Positions 17,952 to 25,336 of a stretch of 64,000 bases of DNA are shown in pieces. The position numbers were made by a program, and so were the translations under genes. Below the pieces are notes generated by a model. That model did no database searches. It was not told the DNA's origin and worked only from the letters and a program-made list of their open reading frames with translations. Origin of the DNA: Janibacter sp. A1S7 (GTDB lineage: Bacteria; Actinomycetota; Actinomycetes; Actinomycetales; Dermatophilaceae); the NCBI RefSeq assembly GCF_037198315.1, contig NZ_CP144913.1, positions 2,170,001 to 2,234,000 of the forward strand, in the 5' to 3' direction. The first letter of the stretch is position 1, and every line of letters begins with the position of its first letter.

Positions 17952-18709
17952 CGGGCGGACCCGGTGCCGGTGACGACGGCGACGACGTCGAGCGAGGTCA
18001 GGTCGACGGCCGGGTCGACGAGGGCGGTGTCGGTGAGTGCTCCGGGAGGCCGCTCGACCTCCGTGACGTCACCGATCCTGAGGCCCGGCGGGTACGGACG
18101 AGCACCCGGGCTGCCGAGGGTGACGACCTCATCGCCCTCTCCCACCTCGTCGCGCCCGAGCAGGGTGACGACGAGCTCGTCCGCGTCGTGGGAGGTCGTG
18201 GGGTCGGACCCGGTGAGGGTGCCGATGACCCCCTTCGTTCCGGTGCGCACACCGACGACCGCCCGGGGCGAGCCGACGACCTCGACGTCGGCCGTCCACC
18301 GTCCGACCCGGACGACGCGGCCGACGAGGCCTCCCGGGGCGATGACGGCGCTGTCGGCCCGGATGCCGTCGTGTCGTCCGACGTCGATGGTGACCCGCTC
18401 GGGACCGGACGCACCTGCCCGCTCGAGGGCGACGACCCTGGCCGTGGTGGTCGTCATGTCGAGGACCGGCAGGTCACTCGCCTGTTCGGCGATCCGACGC
18501 TGCTCCTCCAGCCGGCGCACCTGTTCGGCCAGGCGCAGGTTGTCCTCCTCCAGGGCGTCGGCGTGGTCCCCTCCCGGCGCCACGAGGCGCTCGACCGGGC
18601 CGAGGACGGCGGCACCCGCGCCTCGCACGGCGCCCACCGGAGCACCGGCGAGGTCCGCGAGGAGAACGGCGAGGGTCAGCGCCAGCAGGGCGAGCAGCAC
18701 GCGACGCAT
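17948..18709 (-). CDS. mreC: Rod shape-determining protein MreC
   Basis: This 253-residue single-pass membrane protein has an N-terminal anchor (LLALLALTLAVLLADLAG) and a coiled coil (about 50-75, ALEEDNLRLAEQVRRLEEQ). The MreC beta-barrel core follows, with RVTIDVGRHDGIRADSAVI, GLVGRVVRVG, and GDEVVTLGSPG near the end. It bridges MreB/MreD to PBP2 outside the membrane. The ATG at 18709 shares its A with the mreB stop (TGATG). The longer open frame upstream overlaps mreB and is rejected. Confidence 0.94.
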   Translation of the reverse strand: MRRVLLALLALTLAVLLADLAGAPVGAVRGAGAAVLGPVERLVAPGGDHADALEEDNLRLAEQVRRLEEQRRIAEQASDLPVLDMTTTTARVVALERAGASGPERVTIDVGRHDGIRADSAVIAPGGLVGRVVRVGRWTADVEVVGSPRAVVGVRTGTKGVIGTLTGSDPTTSHDADELVVTLLGRDEVGEGDEVVTLGSPGARPYPPGLRIGDVTEVERPPGALTDTALVDPAVDLTSLDVVAVVTGTGSAR

Positions 18710-19758
18710 CAGAAGCGGTGCCCGTCGACGAGGACGGGTCGCAGAGCGGCGAAGTCGTCCACGCACCGGCCGGCGCCACGAGTGGCGGCGCGCAACGGTG
18801 CGGGGGCGACGGTGACCGGGACCCCCAGCTCGTGACGCATCCGCGCGTCGATCCCACGCAGCAGCGCGCCTCCTCCGGTGAGGGTGATCCCTCGCTCGAG
18901 GACGTCTCCGGCCAGCTCCGGTGGGCATCGGTCCAGCACCTCGCGCACGAGGCCGATGACCGTCCCGACGGGCGTCGCGATGGCCCGACGGATCTCCGCG
19001 GAGCCGACGTCGACCGTCTTGGGCAGACCGGTGACGAGGTCGCGTCCCCGCACCCGGGTGCTCACCTCTGTGGCCAGGGGGAAGGCGGACCCGACCGTGA
19101 CCTTGATGTCCTCTGCGCTGCGCTCTCCCAGCAGCAGCGAGAGGTGGCGGCGCACGTGCTCGGCGATCGCCTCGTCCACCGCGTCACCGGCCGTGCGGGT
19201 GCTGCGGGAGGCGACGATGCCACCCAGTGCGATCACCGCCACGTCGGTCGAGCCGCCGCCGATGTCGACGACCATCGAGGCCCGGGTGTCGGTCACCGGC
19301 AGCCCGGCGCCGATGGCGGCCACCATCGGCTCCTCGACGAGGTACACCCGCCTGGCGCCCACGCGCAGCGCCGTCTCCTCGACCGCACGCCGCTCGACGC
19401 CGGTGATGTCGCTGGGGATGCACACCACGACCCGGGGTCGGAAGACGCTGGACATCCCGACGCTCTCGGTGAACCAGCGCAGCATCTGCTCGGCCGCGTC
19501 CGGCTCGCTGATGACACCGCCGCGCAGGGGACGCACGGACCGCAGTGCGCCGGGGGTGCGGCCGAGCATCTCCTTGGCGCGGCTCCCGGCAGCAACGAGC
19601 TCACCCGTCTCCACGCTCAGCGCGACGACGCTGGGCTCGTCGAGGACCACTCCCCGCTCCCGCGCGTGGATCAGGGTGTTCGCCGTCCCCAGATCGATCG
19701 CGAGGTCACGCGAGAGGCCCCGGAACGGGCGGCGCGCTCCTGGAGTCCGCGGGGTCAC
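18709..19758 (-). CDS. mreB: Rod shape-determining protein MreB
   Basis: This 349-residue actin homologue has the phosphate-1 motif DLAIDLGTANTLIH, DEPSVVALS, the phosphate-2 segment MVVDIGGGSTDVAVI, EEPMVAAIGAG, and the adenosine-binding GITLTGGGALLRG. It polymerises under the membrane and organises lateral wall synthesis. The start is GTG 19758, one base after the ndk stop, so it is probably coupled. There is no separate ribosome site beyond the overlap region. mreB together with mreCD and PBP2 suggests a rod-shaped cell, which many Micrococcales are not. Confidence 0.95.
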   Translation of the reverse strand: MTPRTPGARRPFRGLSRDLAIDLGTANTLIHARERGVVLDEPSVVALSVETGELVAAGSRAKEMLGRTPGALRSVRPLRGGVISEPDAAEQMLRWFTESVGMSSVFRPRVVVCIPSDITGVERRAVEETALRVGARRVYLVEEPMVAAIGAGLPVTDTRASMVVDIGGGSTDVAVIALGGIVASRSTRTAGDAVDEAIAEHVRRHLSLLLGERSAEDIKVTVGSAFPLATEVSTRVRGRDLVTGLPKTVDVGSAEIRRAIATPVGTVIGLVREVLDRCPPELAGDVLERGITLTGGGALLRGIDARMRHELGVPVTVAPAPLRAATRGAGRCVDDFAALRPVLVDGHRF

Positions 19759-19759
19759 C

Positions 19760-20194
19760 TCAGAGGCCGGGGAACCAGATGCCGATCTCGCGCGCGGCCG
19801 ACTCCGGGGAGTCCGAGCCGTGCACGATGTTCTCGTCGACCGTGCCGGACCACTTGCGGCCCAGATCGCCGCGAATCGTGCCGGGAGCCGCCTCGGTCGG
19901 CTTGGTCGCGCCGGCGAGGGAGCGGAATCCCTTGATGCACTCCTCCCCCTCGATGACGACCGCGGCTGCGGGGCCGGAGGACATGAACTCCAGCAGTGGC
20001 TCGTAGAAGGGCTTGCCCTCGTGCTCGGCGTAGTGGGCCGCGAGCTGCTCCCGCGTCGGGGTGACCACCGCGAGTGCGGTGAGGGTGTACCCCTTCGCCT
20101 CGATCCGGCGGATCACCTCGCCGGTGAGGCCACGGCGGAAGCCGTCGGGCTTGACGAGGATGAGGGAACGTTCGGTCTGCGCAGTCTCGGTCAC
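19760..20194 (-). CDS. ndk: Nucleoside diphosphate kinase
   Basis: This 144-residue protein contains RSLILVKPDGFRRGL, GKPFYEPLLEFMSSGP, the GATKP/TIRGDLG region and the active-site His segment ENIVHGSDSPESAAREI. It equilibrates nucleoside di- and triphosphates by a phospho-His intermediate. The length is slightly above the usual 135-140 because of the N-terminal TETAQT. The GTG at 20194 is used. It is embedded between uppP (14 nt upstream) and mreB (1 nt downstream), so it belongs to the cell-envelope transcription unit. Confidence 0.95.
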   Translation of the reverse strand: MTETAQTERSLILVKPDGFRRGLTGEVIRRIEAKGYTLTALAVVTPTREQLAAHYAEHEGKPFYEPLLEFMSSGPAAAVVIEGEECIKGFRSLAGATKPTEAAPGTIRGDLGRKWSGTVDENIVHGSDSPESAAREIGIWFPGL

Positions 20195-20208
20195 GGGGCC
20201 CAGCGTAG

Positions 20209-21039
20209 TCACGCCGCGATCGTGCCCGTGCCCAGCAGGGCGAACAGCCCCAGCGCGAGCACGATCCGGTAGATCATGAAGGGGGTGAAGGTGTGCGTGG
20301 TGATGTACCGCATGAACCACGCGATGACCGCGTAACCGACGACGAAGGCGATGCCGGTCGCTGCCCAGATCGGGCCCCACGCGGTACCCGACCCCTCGGC
20401 CTGGCCGCGCAGGACCTCGACGACCTGGAGCCCACCGGAGGCGAGTACCGCGGGGATGGCCAGCAGGAAGGAGTAGCGGGCCGCGGCCTGACGGGTGTAG
20501 CCCATGAACAGGCCACCGGCGATCGTGCCCCCGCTGCGCGAGACACCGGGGACGAGGGCCAGTGCCTGCCACAGACCGTAGAAGATGCCGTGCTTCCAGG
20601 TCAGCTGCGTCAGCCGGCGCTCCTGCGTACCGACCCGCTCGGCAGCCATGATCACCAGGGCGAAGACGAGCAGCATCGTGGCGGTGATCCACAGGCTGCG
20701 CAGCCCGGTCTCGATCTGGTCCTTGAAGAGCAGGCCCAGCAGACCGATGGGGATGCTGCCGACGATGACCAACCACCCCATGCGCACGTCCGGGTCGCTC
20801 TGCGGGACCGTGCGCGCGAGGGCGAGGGTCCACTTGCGGATGATCGTGACGATGTCGCGCCAGAAGTAGATGAGCACGGCCGTCTCGGTCCCCAGCTGGG
20901 TGATCGCCGTGAAGGCGGCCCCGGGGTCGTCCTGCCCGATCAGCTGCCCGACGATCGAGATGTGGGCACTGGAGGAGATCGGGAGGAACTCGGTCAGCCC
21001 CTGCACGAGGCCGAGGATCACGGCGGTCAGGTAGTCCAT
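20209..21039 (-). CDS. uppP: Undecaprenyl-diphosphatase (UppP/BacA)
   Basis: This 276-residue polytopic membrane enzyme dephosphorylates undecaprenyl diphosphate and recycles the peptidoglycan lipid carrier. The two active-site motifs are present: GLTEFLPISSSAH near the N-terminus (Glu, Ser and His residues) and PGVSRSGGTI around residue 175. The ATG shares a base with the stop of the upstream DUF4233 gene (TGATG). It lies upstream of ndk-mreBCD-mrdA, which puts lipid-carrier recycling in the same run as the elongation machinery. Confidence 0.96.
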   Translation of the reverse strand: MDYLTAVILGLVQGLTEFLPISSSAHISIVGQLIGQDDPGAAFTAITQLGTETAVLIYFWRDIVTIIRKWTLALARTVPQSDPDVRMGWLVIVGSIPIGLLGLLFKDQIETGLRSLWITATMLLVFALVIMAAERVGTQERRLTQLTWKHGIFYGLWQALALVPGVSRSGGTIAGGLFMGYTRQAAARYSFLLAIPAVLASGGLQVVEVLRGQAEGSGTAWGPIWAATGIAFVVGYAVIAWFMRYITTHTFTPFMIYRIVLALGLFALLGTGTIAA

Positions 21040-21458
21040 CAGCGCTCCTGCTGCTCACCGAGGGCACGGGCGATCTGCTCCCGGTCGACCCGCCGACCCA
21101 CGCGCTGGCAGTAGCCGTACAGCAGCGCGAAGAGGACGCCGACGGGGAACATCATCGTCACCCAGAACCCCGAGAGGATCGACAGGACCTGCACGACCCA
21201 GCCCAGGGCCGGGCCGAAGGGGCGCTTCATCAGACCGGCGGCGACGACGGCGAGGAGCGCGAGCGCGCTCATCAGGACGAAGGGGGTGAGGACCGGCAGA
21301 CCGGCGACGACCGGCTCCTGGTCCGGGTTCAGCCCGCGGCCGGTCAGGGCGCCGAAGAAGATGACCAGCGCCTGGCCACCGAGGACGGCGGCCAGCATGC
21401 GCCACATGAACTTGCCCTGCGGGCGAGCCCGCTCGGGCGGGGTGCTGTCGGAAGTCAC
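21039..21458 (-). CDS. DUF4233 membrane protein downstream of folC
   Basis: This 139-residue protein has four predicted transmembrane segments (MWRMLAAVLGGQALVIFFGAL, LPVLTPFVLMSALALLAVVAA and two more) and short charged ends. Position right after folC and size match the DUF4233 family of actinobacteria. Its function is unknown. It begins 41 nt after the folC stop and overlaps uppP by one base, so it bridges the folate and envelope genes in one transcription unit. Confidence 0.8.
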   Translation of the reverse strand: MTSDSTPPERARPQGKFMWRMLAAVLGGQALVIFFGALTGRGLNPDQEPVVAGLPVLTPFVLMSALALLAVVAAGLMKRPFGPALGWVVQVLSILSGFWVTMMFPVGVLFALLYGYCQRVGRRVDREQIARALGEQQER

Positions 21459-21499
21459 GGACGACAGGGTATGTCGCGCACCGTCGTCGGCCGCACCGG

Positions 21500-22942
21500 T
21501 CAGTCCTCGTCCGGGAGCTCGAGCGGCTGGACCTCCGGCTGCTTCACCGGCATCTCGACCTCGGTCAGCCCGAGGAGCAGGCGCACCTCACCGACCGTGA
21601 CGATCGAACCGGTGGCGACGACGCCGCCGGACACGCCCCCTTCGTCCGCCAGCTGCGCGGCATGGTCCAAGGCGTCGGGCAGCTCGTCGATGACGGTGAC
21701 GCGGTGGTCACCGAAGACCTCCGCGGCGAGCTCGCCGAGGCGGGAGGGGCGCATCGCCCGCGGTGACGTGCTGCGGGTGATGACGACCTCGTCCAGTGCC
21801 GGCTCGAGGGCCTCGAGGATCCCGACGACGTCCTTGTCGGTGAGGATCGAAAGCACACCGACGAGTCGACCGAAGGTGAAGGAGTCCTTCAGCGCCTCGG
21901 CGAGCACGGCCGCCCCGTGCGGGTTGTGGGCGGCGTCGACGATGACCGTGGGGCTGCGACGCACGATCTCCAGGCGACCGGGCGAGGTGGCTGCGGCAAG
22001 ACCGGGGGCGAGCACCTCCTCGGCCAGCGGCTGCTCACCCCCGCCGAGGAAGGCCTCGACGGCCGCGACGGCGAGTGCGGCGTTGCCTGCCTGGTGCGCC
22101 CCGTGGAGGTGGAGCAGCAGGTCCCGGTGGTCGCCGGCGAGGCCTCGGAGGGAGACCATCTGCCCGCCGACGGCGACGTCGCGCTCGAGCACCCCGAAGT
22201 CGATGCCGGCGACGGCGAGCCGGGCGCCGACCTCCTCCGCCCGGTCGGCGAGGATCTCGGCGACGTCCGGGTCCTGCGGCGCCGAGACCGCGATGGCGTC
22301 GGGGTGGATGATCCCGGCCTTCTCGTGGGCGATGTCCTGGATCGAGTCGCCGAGGAAGTGCTGGTGGTCGATCCCGATGGGGGTGATGACGGCGACCTCG
22401 GCCTCGACGACGTTGGTCGCGTCCCAGGACCCGCCCATACCGACCTCGACGATCGCGACGTCGACCGGGGCATCCGCGAAGGCGGTGTAGGCAAGCGCGA
22501 CGAGGACCTCGAAGTAGGTCATCCGTGGACCGTCCTCGGCGACGGAGCGGGTGTCCACGGCGTCGACGAAGGGGGCGATGTCCGACCACGCGTCGAGGAA
22601 GGCGGCACGGGTGATCAACTCGCCCCCGATGGTGATGCGCTCTCGGATGTCCTGCAGGTGCGGGGAGGTGAAACGGCCGGTCTTGAGGCCGGACTCGCGC
22701 AGGATCGACTCGATGATCCGCGCGGTCGAGGTCTTGCCGTTGGTGCCGGTGATGTGGATGGCGGGCAGCGCACGCTGCGGCTCCCCGAGCAGGTCCATCA
22801 CCGCCCGGATGCGGTCGAGGCTGGGCTGGAGGTCGTGCTCGGGCGCGCGGGCGAGGATCCCGTCCTCGACCTCACGCATCCGCTTGCGCAGCTCGAGCTC
22901 GTCGGCGGCCTGTCGCTGCTGGGCATCGGGGGCTGGGCTCAT
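21500..22942 (-). CDS. folC: Folylpolyglutamate synthase / dihydrofolate synthase
   Basis: This 480-residue Mur-ligase-fold enzyme adds glutamate to dihydropteroate and folates. It shows the P-loop HITGTNGKTSTARII (about residues 62-76), SPHLQDIRERI, YFEVLVALAY, the Mg-binding EVGMGGSWDATN, GIDHQHFLG and the C-terminal-domain VIVDAAHNPHGA. Length and motif order are typical. It appears to be first in the minus-strand run leading to the DUF4233 gene, uppP, ndk and mreBCD-mrdA. Upstream valS is far away in this genome, unlike the valS-folC pairing of many bacteria. Confidence 0.95.
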   Translation of the reverse strand: MSPAPDAQQRQAADELELRKRMREVEDGILARAPEHDLQPSLDRIRAVMDLLGEPQRALPAIHITGTNGKTSTARIIESILRESGLKTGRFTSPHLQDIRERITIGGELITRAAFLDAWSDIAPFVDAVDTRSVAEDGPRMTYFEVLVALAYTAFADAPVDVAIVEVGMGGSWDATNVVEAEVAVITPIGIDHQHFLGDSIQDIAHEKAGIIHPDAIAVSAPQDPDVAEILADRAEEVGARLAVAGIDFGVLERDVAVGGQMVSLRGLAGDHRDLLLHLHGAHQAGNAALAVAAVEAFLGGGEQPLAEEVLAPGLAAATSPGRLEIVRRSPTVIVDAAHNPHGAAVLAEALKDSFTFGRLVGVLSILTDKDVVGILEALEPALDEVVITRSTSPRAMRPSRLGELAAEVFGDHRVTVIDELPDALDHAAQLADEGGVSGGVVATGSIVTVGEVRLLLGLTEVEMPVKQPEVQPLELPDED

Positions 22943-22973
22943 GGGGATGATTGTCGCAGCCCTGCGGCAGGCG

Positions 22974-23309
22974 TCAGGGCGCGGCCGCCGGGTCGAGCAT
23001 GACGAGCTGGAAGAGCGCGTCGGTCACGGCGCGCACCTCGTGCGGGACACGCGTGTCGAGGTTGGCGACCGCTCCCGGGGACAGCGCCACCGTCTGCTCC
23101 CCCGCGACGAACTCGACGGTGCCGGAGAGGCACTGGACGAGGATCGGGAAGGCAGCAGTGTGCTCGGCGAGCACCTGTCCGGCGGCGAAACGGAACATCA
23201 CCACCCGGGCGCCGTGACCCACCAGCGCCTTCTTCACCCCGGGCCGGGTGCCCGTGCCTTCCGGCGGCAGGTCCAGCAGTCCGTCCACGTGGTGCAGCGT
23301 CGTGTCCAT
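22974..23309 (-). CDS. Small cupin-domain protein
   Basis: This 111-residue single-domain protein has a cupin barrel: the metal-motif region GQVLAEHTAAFPILVQCLSGTVEFV and the second motif GAVANLDTRVPHEVRAV. The His residues (H in AEHT, H in VPHEV) could bind one metal. Similar small cupins lie near redox or stress regulators. The function is not known. The start is ATG 23309, divergent from the ArsR-type regulator across a short promoter region that contains the regulator's operator candidate. Its stop lies 31 nt before the folC start. Confidence 0.8.
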   Translation of the reverse strand: MDTTLHHVDGLLDLPPEGTGTRPGVKKALVGHGARVVMFRFAAGQVLAEHTAAFPILVQCLSGTVEFVAGEQTVALSPGAVANLDTRVPHEVRAVTDALFQLVMLDPAAAP

Positions 23310-23327
23310 GGCCCCGAGAGTAGACCG

Positions 23328-23357
23328 TTGACACGTGACCTTATGGTCACCTATTGT
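23328..23357 (+). promoter_or_regulatory. Promoter and operator of the arsR-like gene
   Basis: A perfect -35 TTGACA (23328-23333) and a -10 TATTGT (23352-23357) are separated by 18 bp. Within the spacer is a perfect inverted repeat GTGACC-TTAT-GGTCAC (23335-23350). An operator between the -35 and -10 boxes is the classic layout for ArsR-type autorepression. The same site also lies 26 bp from the divergent cupin start. Confidence 0.65.
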
Positions 23358-23364
23358 TCCTGTC

Positions 23365-23697
23365 GTGACCGATGACGACCTCGTGTTCAAGGCGCTGGCG
23401 GATCCCACCCGCCGACTGCTGCTGGACGCGCTCTTCGAGCAGAACGGGCGCACCCAGTCCGAGCTCGAGGAGGTCGTGCGCGAGCACGCGGAGATGACGA
23501 GGTTCGGGGTGGCCAAGCACCTGAAGCTGCTCGAGGAAGCGAACCTCGTCCTTCCCCGCAAGCAGGGGCGGAGCAAGCGGCACTTCCTCAATGCCGTCCC
23601 CATCCAGGCGATCCATGACCGCTGGATCGACAAGTACACGGCAGTGCGGGCCTCCGCGCTGCTGGACCTCAAGAGAGCACTGGAGGACGAGTCATGA
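23365..23697 (+). CDS. ArsR-family winged-helix repressor
   Basis: This 110-residue protein begins DDDLVFKALADPTRRLLLDAL, the ArsR-family opening. A helix-turn-helix (VAKHLKLLEEANLVLPRKQG) and a dimerisation tail follow. There is no CxC or DxHxxxH metal site, which places it with the SRPBCC-linked ArsR regulators rather than metal sensors. GTG 23365 is chosen to match the family start, and the preceding inverted repeat is the likely operator. The stop overlaps the start of the next gene (ATGA), a SRPBCC protein. This pair is a very common two-gene unit. Confidence 0.9.
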   Translation: MTDDDLVFKALADPTRRLLLDALFEQNGRTQSELEEVVREHAEMTRFGVAKHLKLLEEANLVLPRKQGRSKRHFLNAVPIQAIHDRWIDKYTAVRASALLDLKRALEDES

Positions 23698-24176
23698 GCG
23701 AGACACAGATTCACCGCATCTTCATCGACGCCACCCCCGAGAGGGTCTGGGAGGCGATCACCACACCGGAGTTCAGCCGGCTCTACGGCTACACCGGCGA
23801 CGTCTCCTACGACCTCGAGCGGGGCGGCCACTTCGAGCACCGAGCGAGCCAGGAGATGCTCTCCATGGGCATGCCCGAGGTCGTCGTCACCGGCGAGGTC
23901 CTCGAGTCCGACCCACCCCGCCGCCTCGTACAGACGTGGGGCCCGGTGTGGATCGAGGACGAGGAGCCGGGCACGCTCACCTGGGACATCGAGCCCACCG
24001 CTGACGGGGCCACCCGCCTCACGCTGACCCACGAGCTGACCGGTCGACCGCAAACCGCCGCTCAGGTCGCCGGCAACCCCGACCCGATGGGTGCCGGTGG
24101 CGGTGGCTGGCCGTGGGTCCTCTCCGGCCTCAAGTCGGTCCTCGAGACCGGCAGCCCCATGGAGCCCACTGCCTGA
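23694..24176 (+). CDS. SRPBCC/AHSA1-type ligand-binding protein
   Basis: This 160-residue START-like helix-grip protein opens IHRIFIDATPERVWEAITTPEF and contains YDLERGGHFEHR and LTWDIEPTADGATRLTLTHEL, standard features of the AHSA1 (polyketide cyclase-like) group. Such proteins bind small hydrophobic ligands. Their cellular role beside ArsR regulators is mostly undefined. It is coupled to the regulator by a 4-nt overlap and ended by a strong hairpin 7 nt after its stop. Confidence 0.88.
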   Translation: MSETQIHRIFIDATPERVWEAITTPEFSRLYGYTGDVSYDLERGGHFEHRASQEMLSMGMPEVVVTGEVLESDPPRRLVQTWGPVWIEDEEPGTLTWDIEPTADGATRLTLTHELTGRPQTAAQVAGNPDPMGAGGGGWPWVLSGLKSVLETGSPMEPTA

Positions 24177-24183
24177 GCACCAC

Positions 24184-24221
24184 GGCGAAGGGGGCCGGTT
24201 CAGTCGCCGGCCCCCTTCGCC
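24184..24221. terminator. Bidirectional terminator between SRPBCC gene and lrgB
   Basis: A perfect 15-bp stem (24184-24198 with 24207-24221) encloses an 8-nt loop. It lies between convergent genes, 7 nt after the SRPBCC stop and 5 nt after the lrgB stop. Both arms contain the CGAAGGGGG/CCCCCTTCG core. Confidence 0.88.
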
Positions 24222-24226
24222 TCCCG

Positions 24227-24931
24227 TCACAGCAGGGCGATGACCACGGGAACGAGCAGACTCGTGAGCAACGCCGTCAGCCCCATCGACAGTCCGGCGA
24301 AGGCACCCTCCGTGGGATGGTCGTGCAGGGCCCGCGACGTGCCGACCCCGTGCGAGACGGCGCCCAGGGCCAGCCCTCGCACGCGGTGGTCCCGAATGCG
24401 CAGCCGGTCGAGGAGGCCGGGCCCGACAACCGCACCGAGCAGCCCGGCGAGCATCGTGAAGACCGCGACCAGCGCCGGCACGCCACCGATCTGCTCGGCG
24501 ATCCCGATCGCCACCGGGGTCGTCGCCGACTTCGGGGCCACGGTCAGCTCGAGCGCCCGGTCCCCGCCCAGCGCCCGGACCGTCAGCACCGCCGAGCCGA
24601 TCGAGACGAGCGTGCCGACGGGCAGGGCCACCAGGAGCGGCACGAGCATCTCCTTGAGGTGGTGCGCCTGGCGGTGGAGCGGGACCGCCAGAGCCACCGT
24701 TGCCGGGCCGAGCAGCACGTGGATGAGCAGCCCACCCTCCATGTAGGTCTCGTAGTCGAGATCCACGGCGGCGAGCAGTGCCATGACGAGTCCGGCGGCG
24801 ATGAAGACCGGCTGGGCCAGGGGGTGGCCGCCGGTGCGATCCCGCAGCCACACCCCGGCACGGTAGGTGAGGAGCGTGACGACGATCCACGTCAGCGGCG
24901 ACGTCCGCAGGTACTCCAGGGCCGCGCTCAC
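24227..24931 (-). CDS. lrgB: LrgB/CidB-family membrane protein
   Basis: This 234-residue protein has about six to eight hydrophobic helices. Conserved LrgB stretches are PKSATTPVAIGIAEQIGG, VGPGLLDRLRIRDHRVRGLA, and GAVSHGVGTSRALHDHPTEG near the C-terminus. With LrgA it forms the holin/antiholin-like or pyruvate-uptake system known from other Gram-positives. Which role applies here is unknown. GTG 24931 overlaps the lrgA stop (GTGA). A longer frame upstream overlaps lrgA and is not used. Confidence 0.92.
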   Translation of the reverse strand: MSAALEYLRTSPLTWIVVTLLTYRAGVWLRDRTGGHPLAQPVFIAAGLVMALLAAVDLDYETYMEGGLLIHVLLGPATVALAVPLHRQAHHLKEMLVPLLVALPVGTLVSIGSAVLTVRALGGDRALELTVAPKSATTPVAIGIAEQIGGVPALVAVFTMLAGLLGAVVGPGLLDRLRIRDHRVRGLALGAVSHGVGTSRALHDHPTEGAFAGLSMGLTALLTSLLVPVVIALL

Positions 24932-25305
24932 GACGCGTCCCCGGGTGCGGTCTCCCCGGATGTGCCGCGCCGGCGCACGAGCAGCGTCGCCAGGCCGGCC
25001 ACGGTCGCCAGCCCGGCCGTCCACGAGAGGACCAGTCCACCGGTCACCGGGAGCCATTCCTGCCGGATCGTGCCCGCGTGCACCATGATCCCGACCGTCA
25101 CCGGGACGAAGAGCAGCTGCAGGTGGCGCAGCAGACCGTCGGCCACGCGCAGGGTCCCCGACTGCGGACCGGGTCGGCGCACCGACAGCACCCCGAAGAG
25201 CAGCACCATGCCCAGCACCGGGCCGGGCACGGGCAGGCCGAGCCAACGGACCACCACCTCGCCCACGAGCTGGCACCCGAGCACCCACAACGCGCCGTTG
25301 ATCAT
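24928..25305 (-). CDS. lrgA: LrgA/CidA-family membrane protein
   Basis: This 125-residue protein has four transmembrane segments and the family-typical VPGPVLGMVLLFGVL, HLQLLFVPVTVGIM and TWTAGLATV-like helix (here SWTAGLATVAGLATLLVRR). It is the small partner of LrgB, translated just upstream with a 4-nt overlap. It starts 31 nt downstream of the ileS stop on the same strand, so some read-through from ileS is possible. No LytTR regulator is adjacent. Confidence 0.88.
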   Translation of the reverse strand: MINGALWVLGCQLVGEVVVRWLGLPVPGPVLGMVLLFGVLSVRRPGPQSGTLRVADGLLRHLQLLFVPVTVGIMVHAGTIRQEWLPVTGGLVLSWTAGLATVAGLATLLVRRRGTSGETAPGDAS

Positions 25306-25336
25306 CCGGCCATTGTCACAAGTCGTGCCCGGCCAC

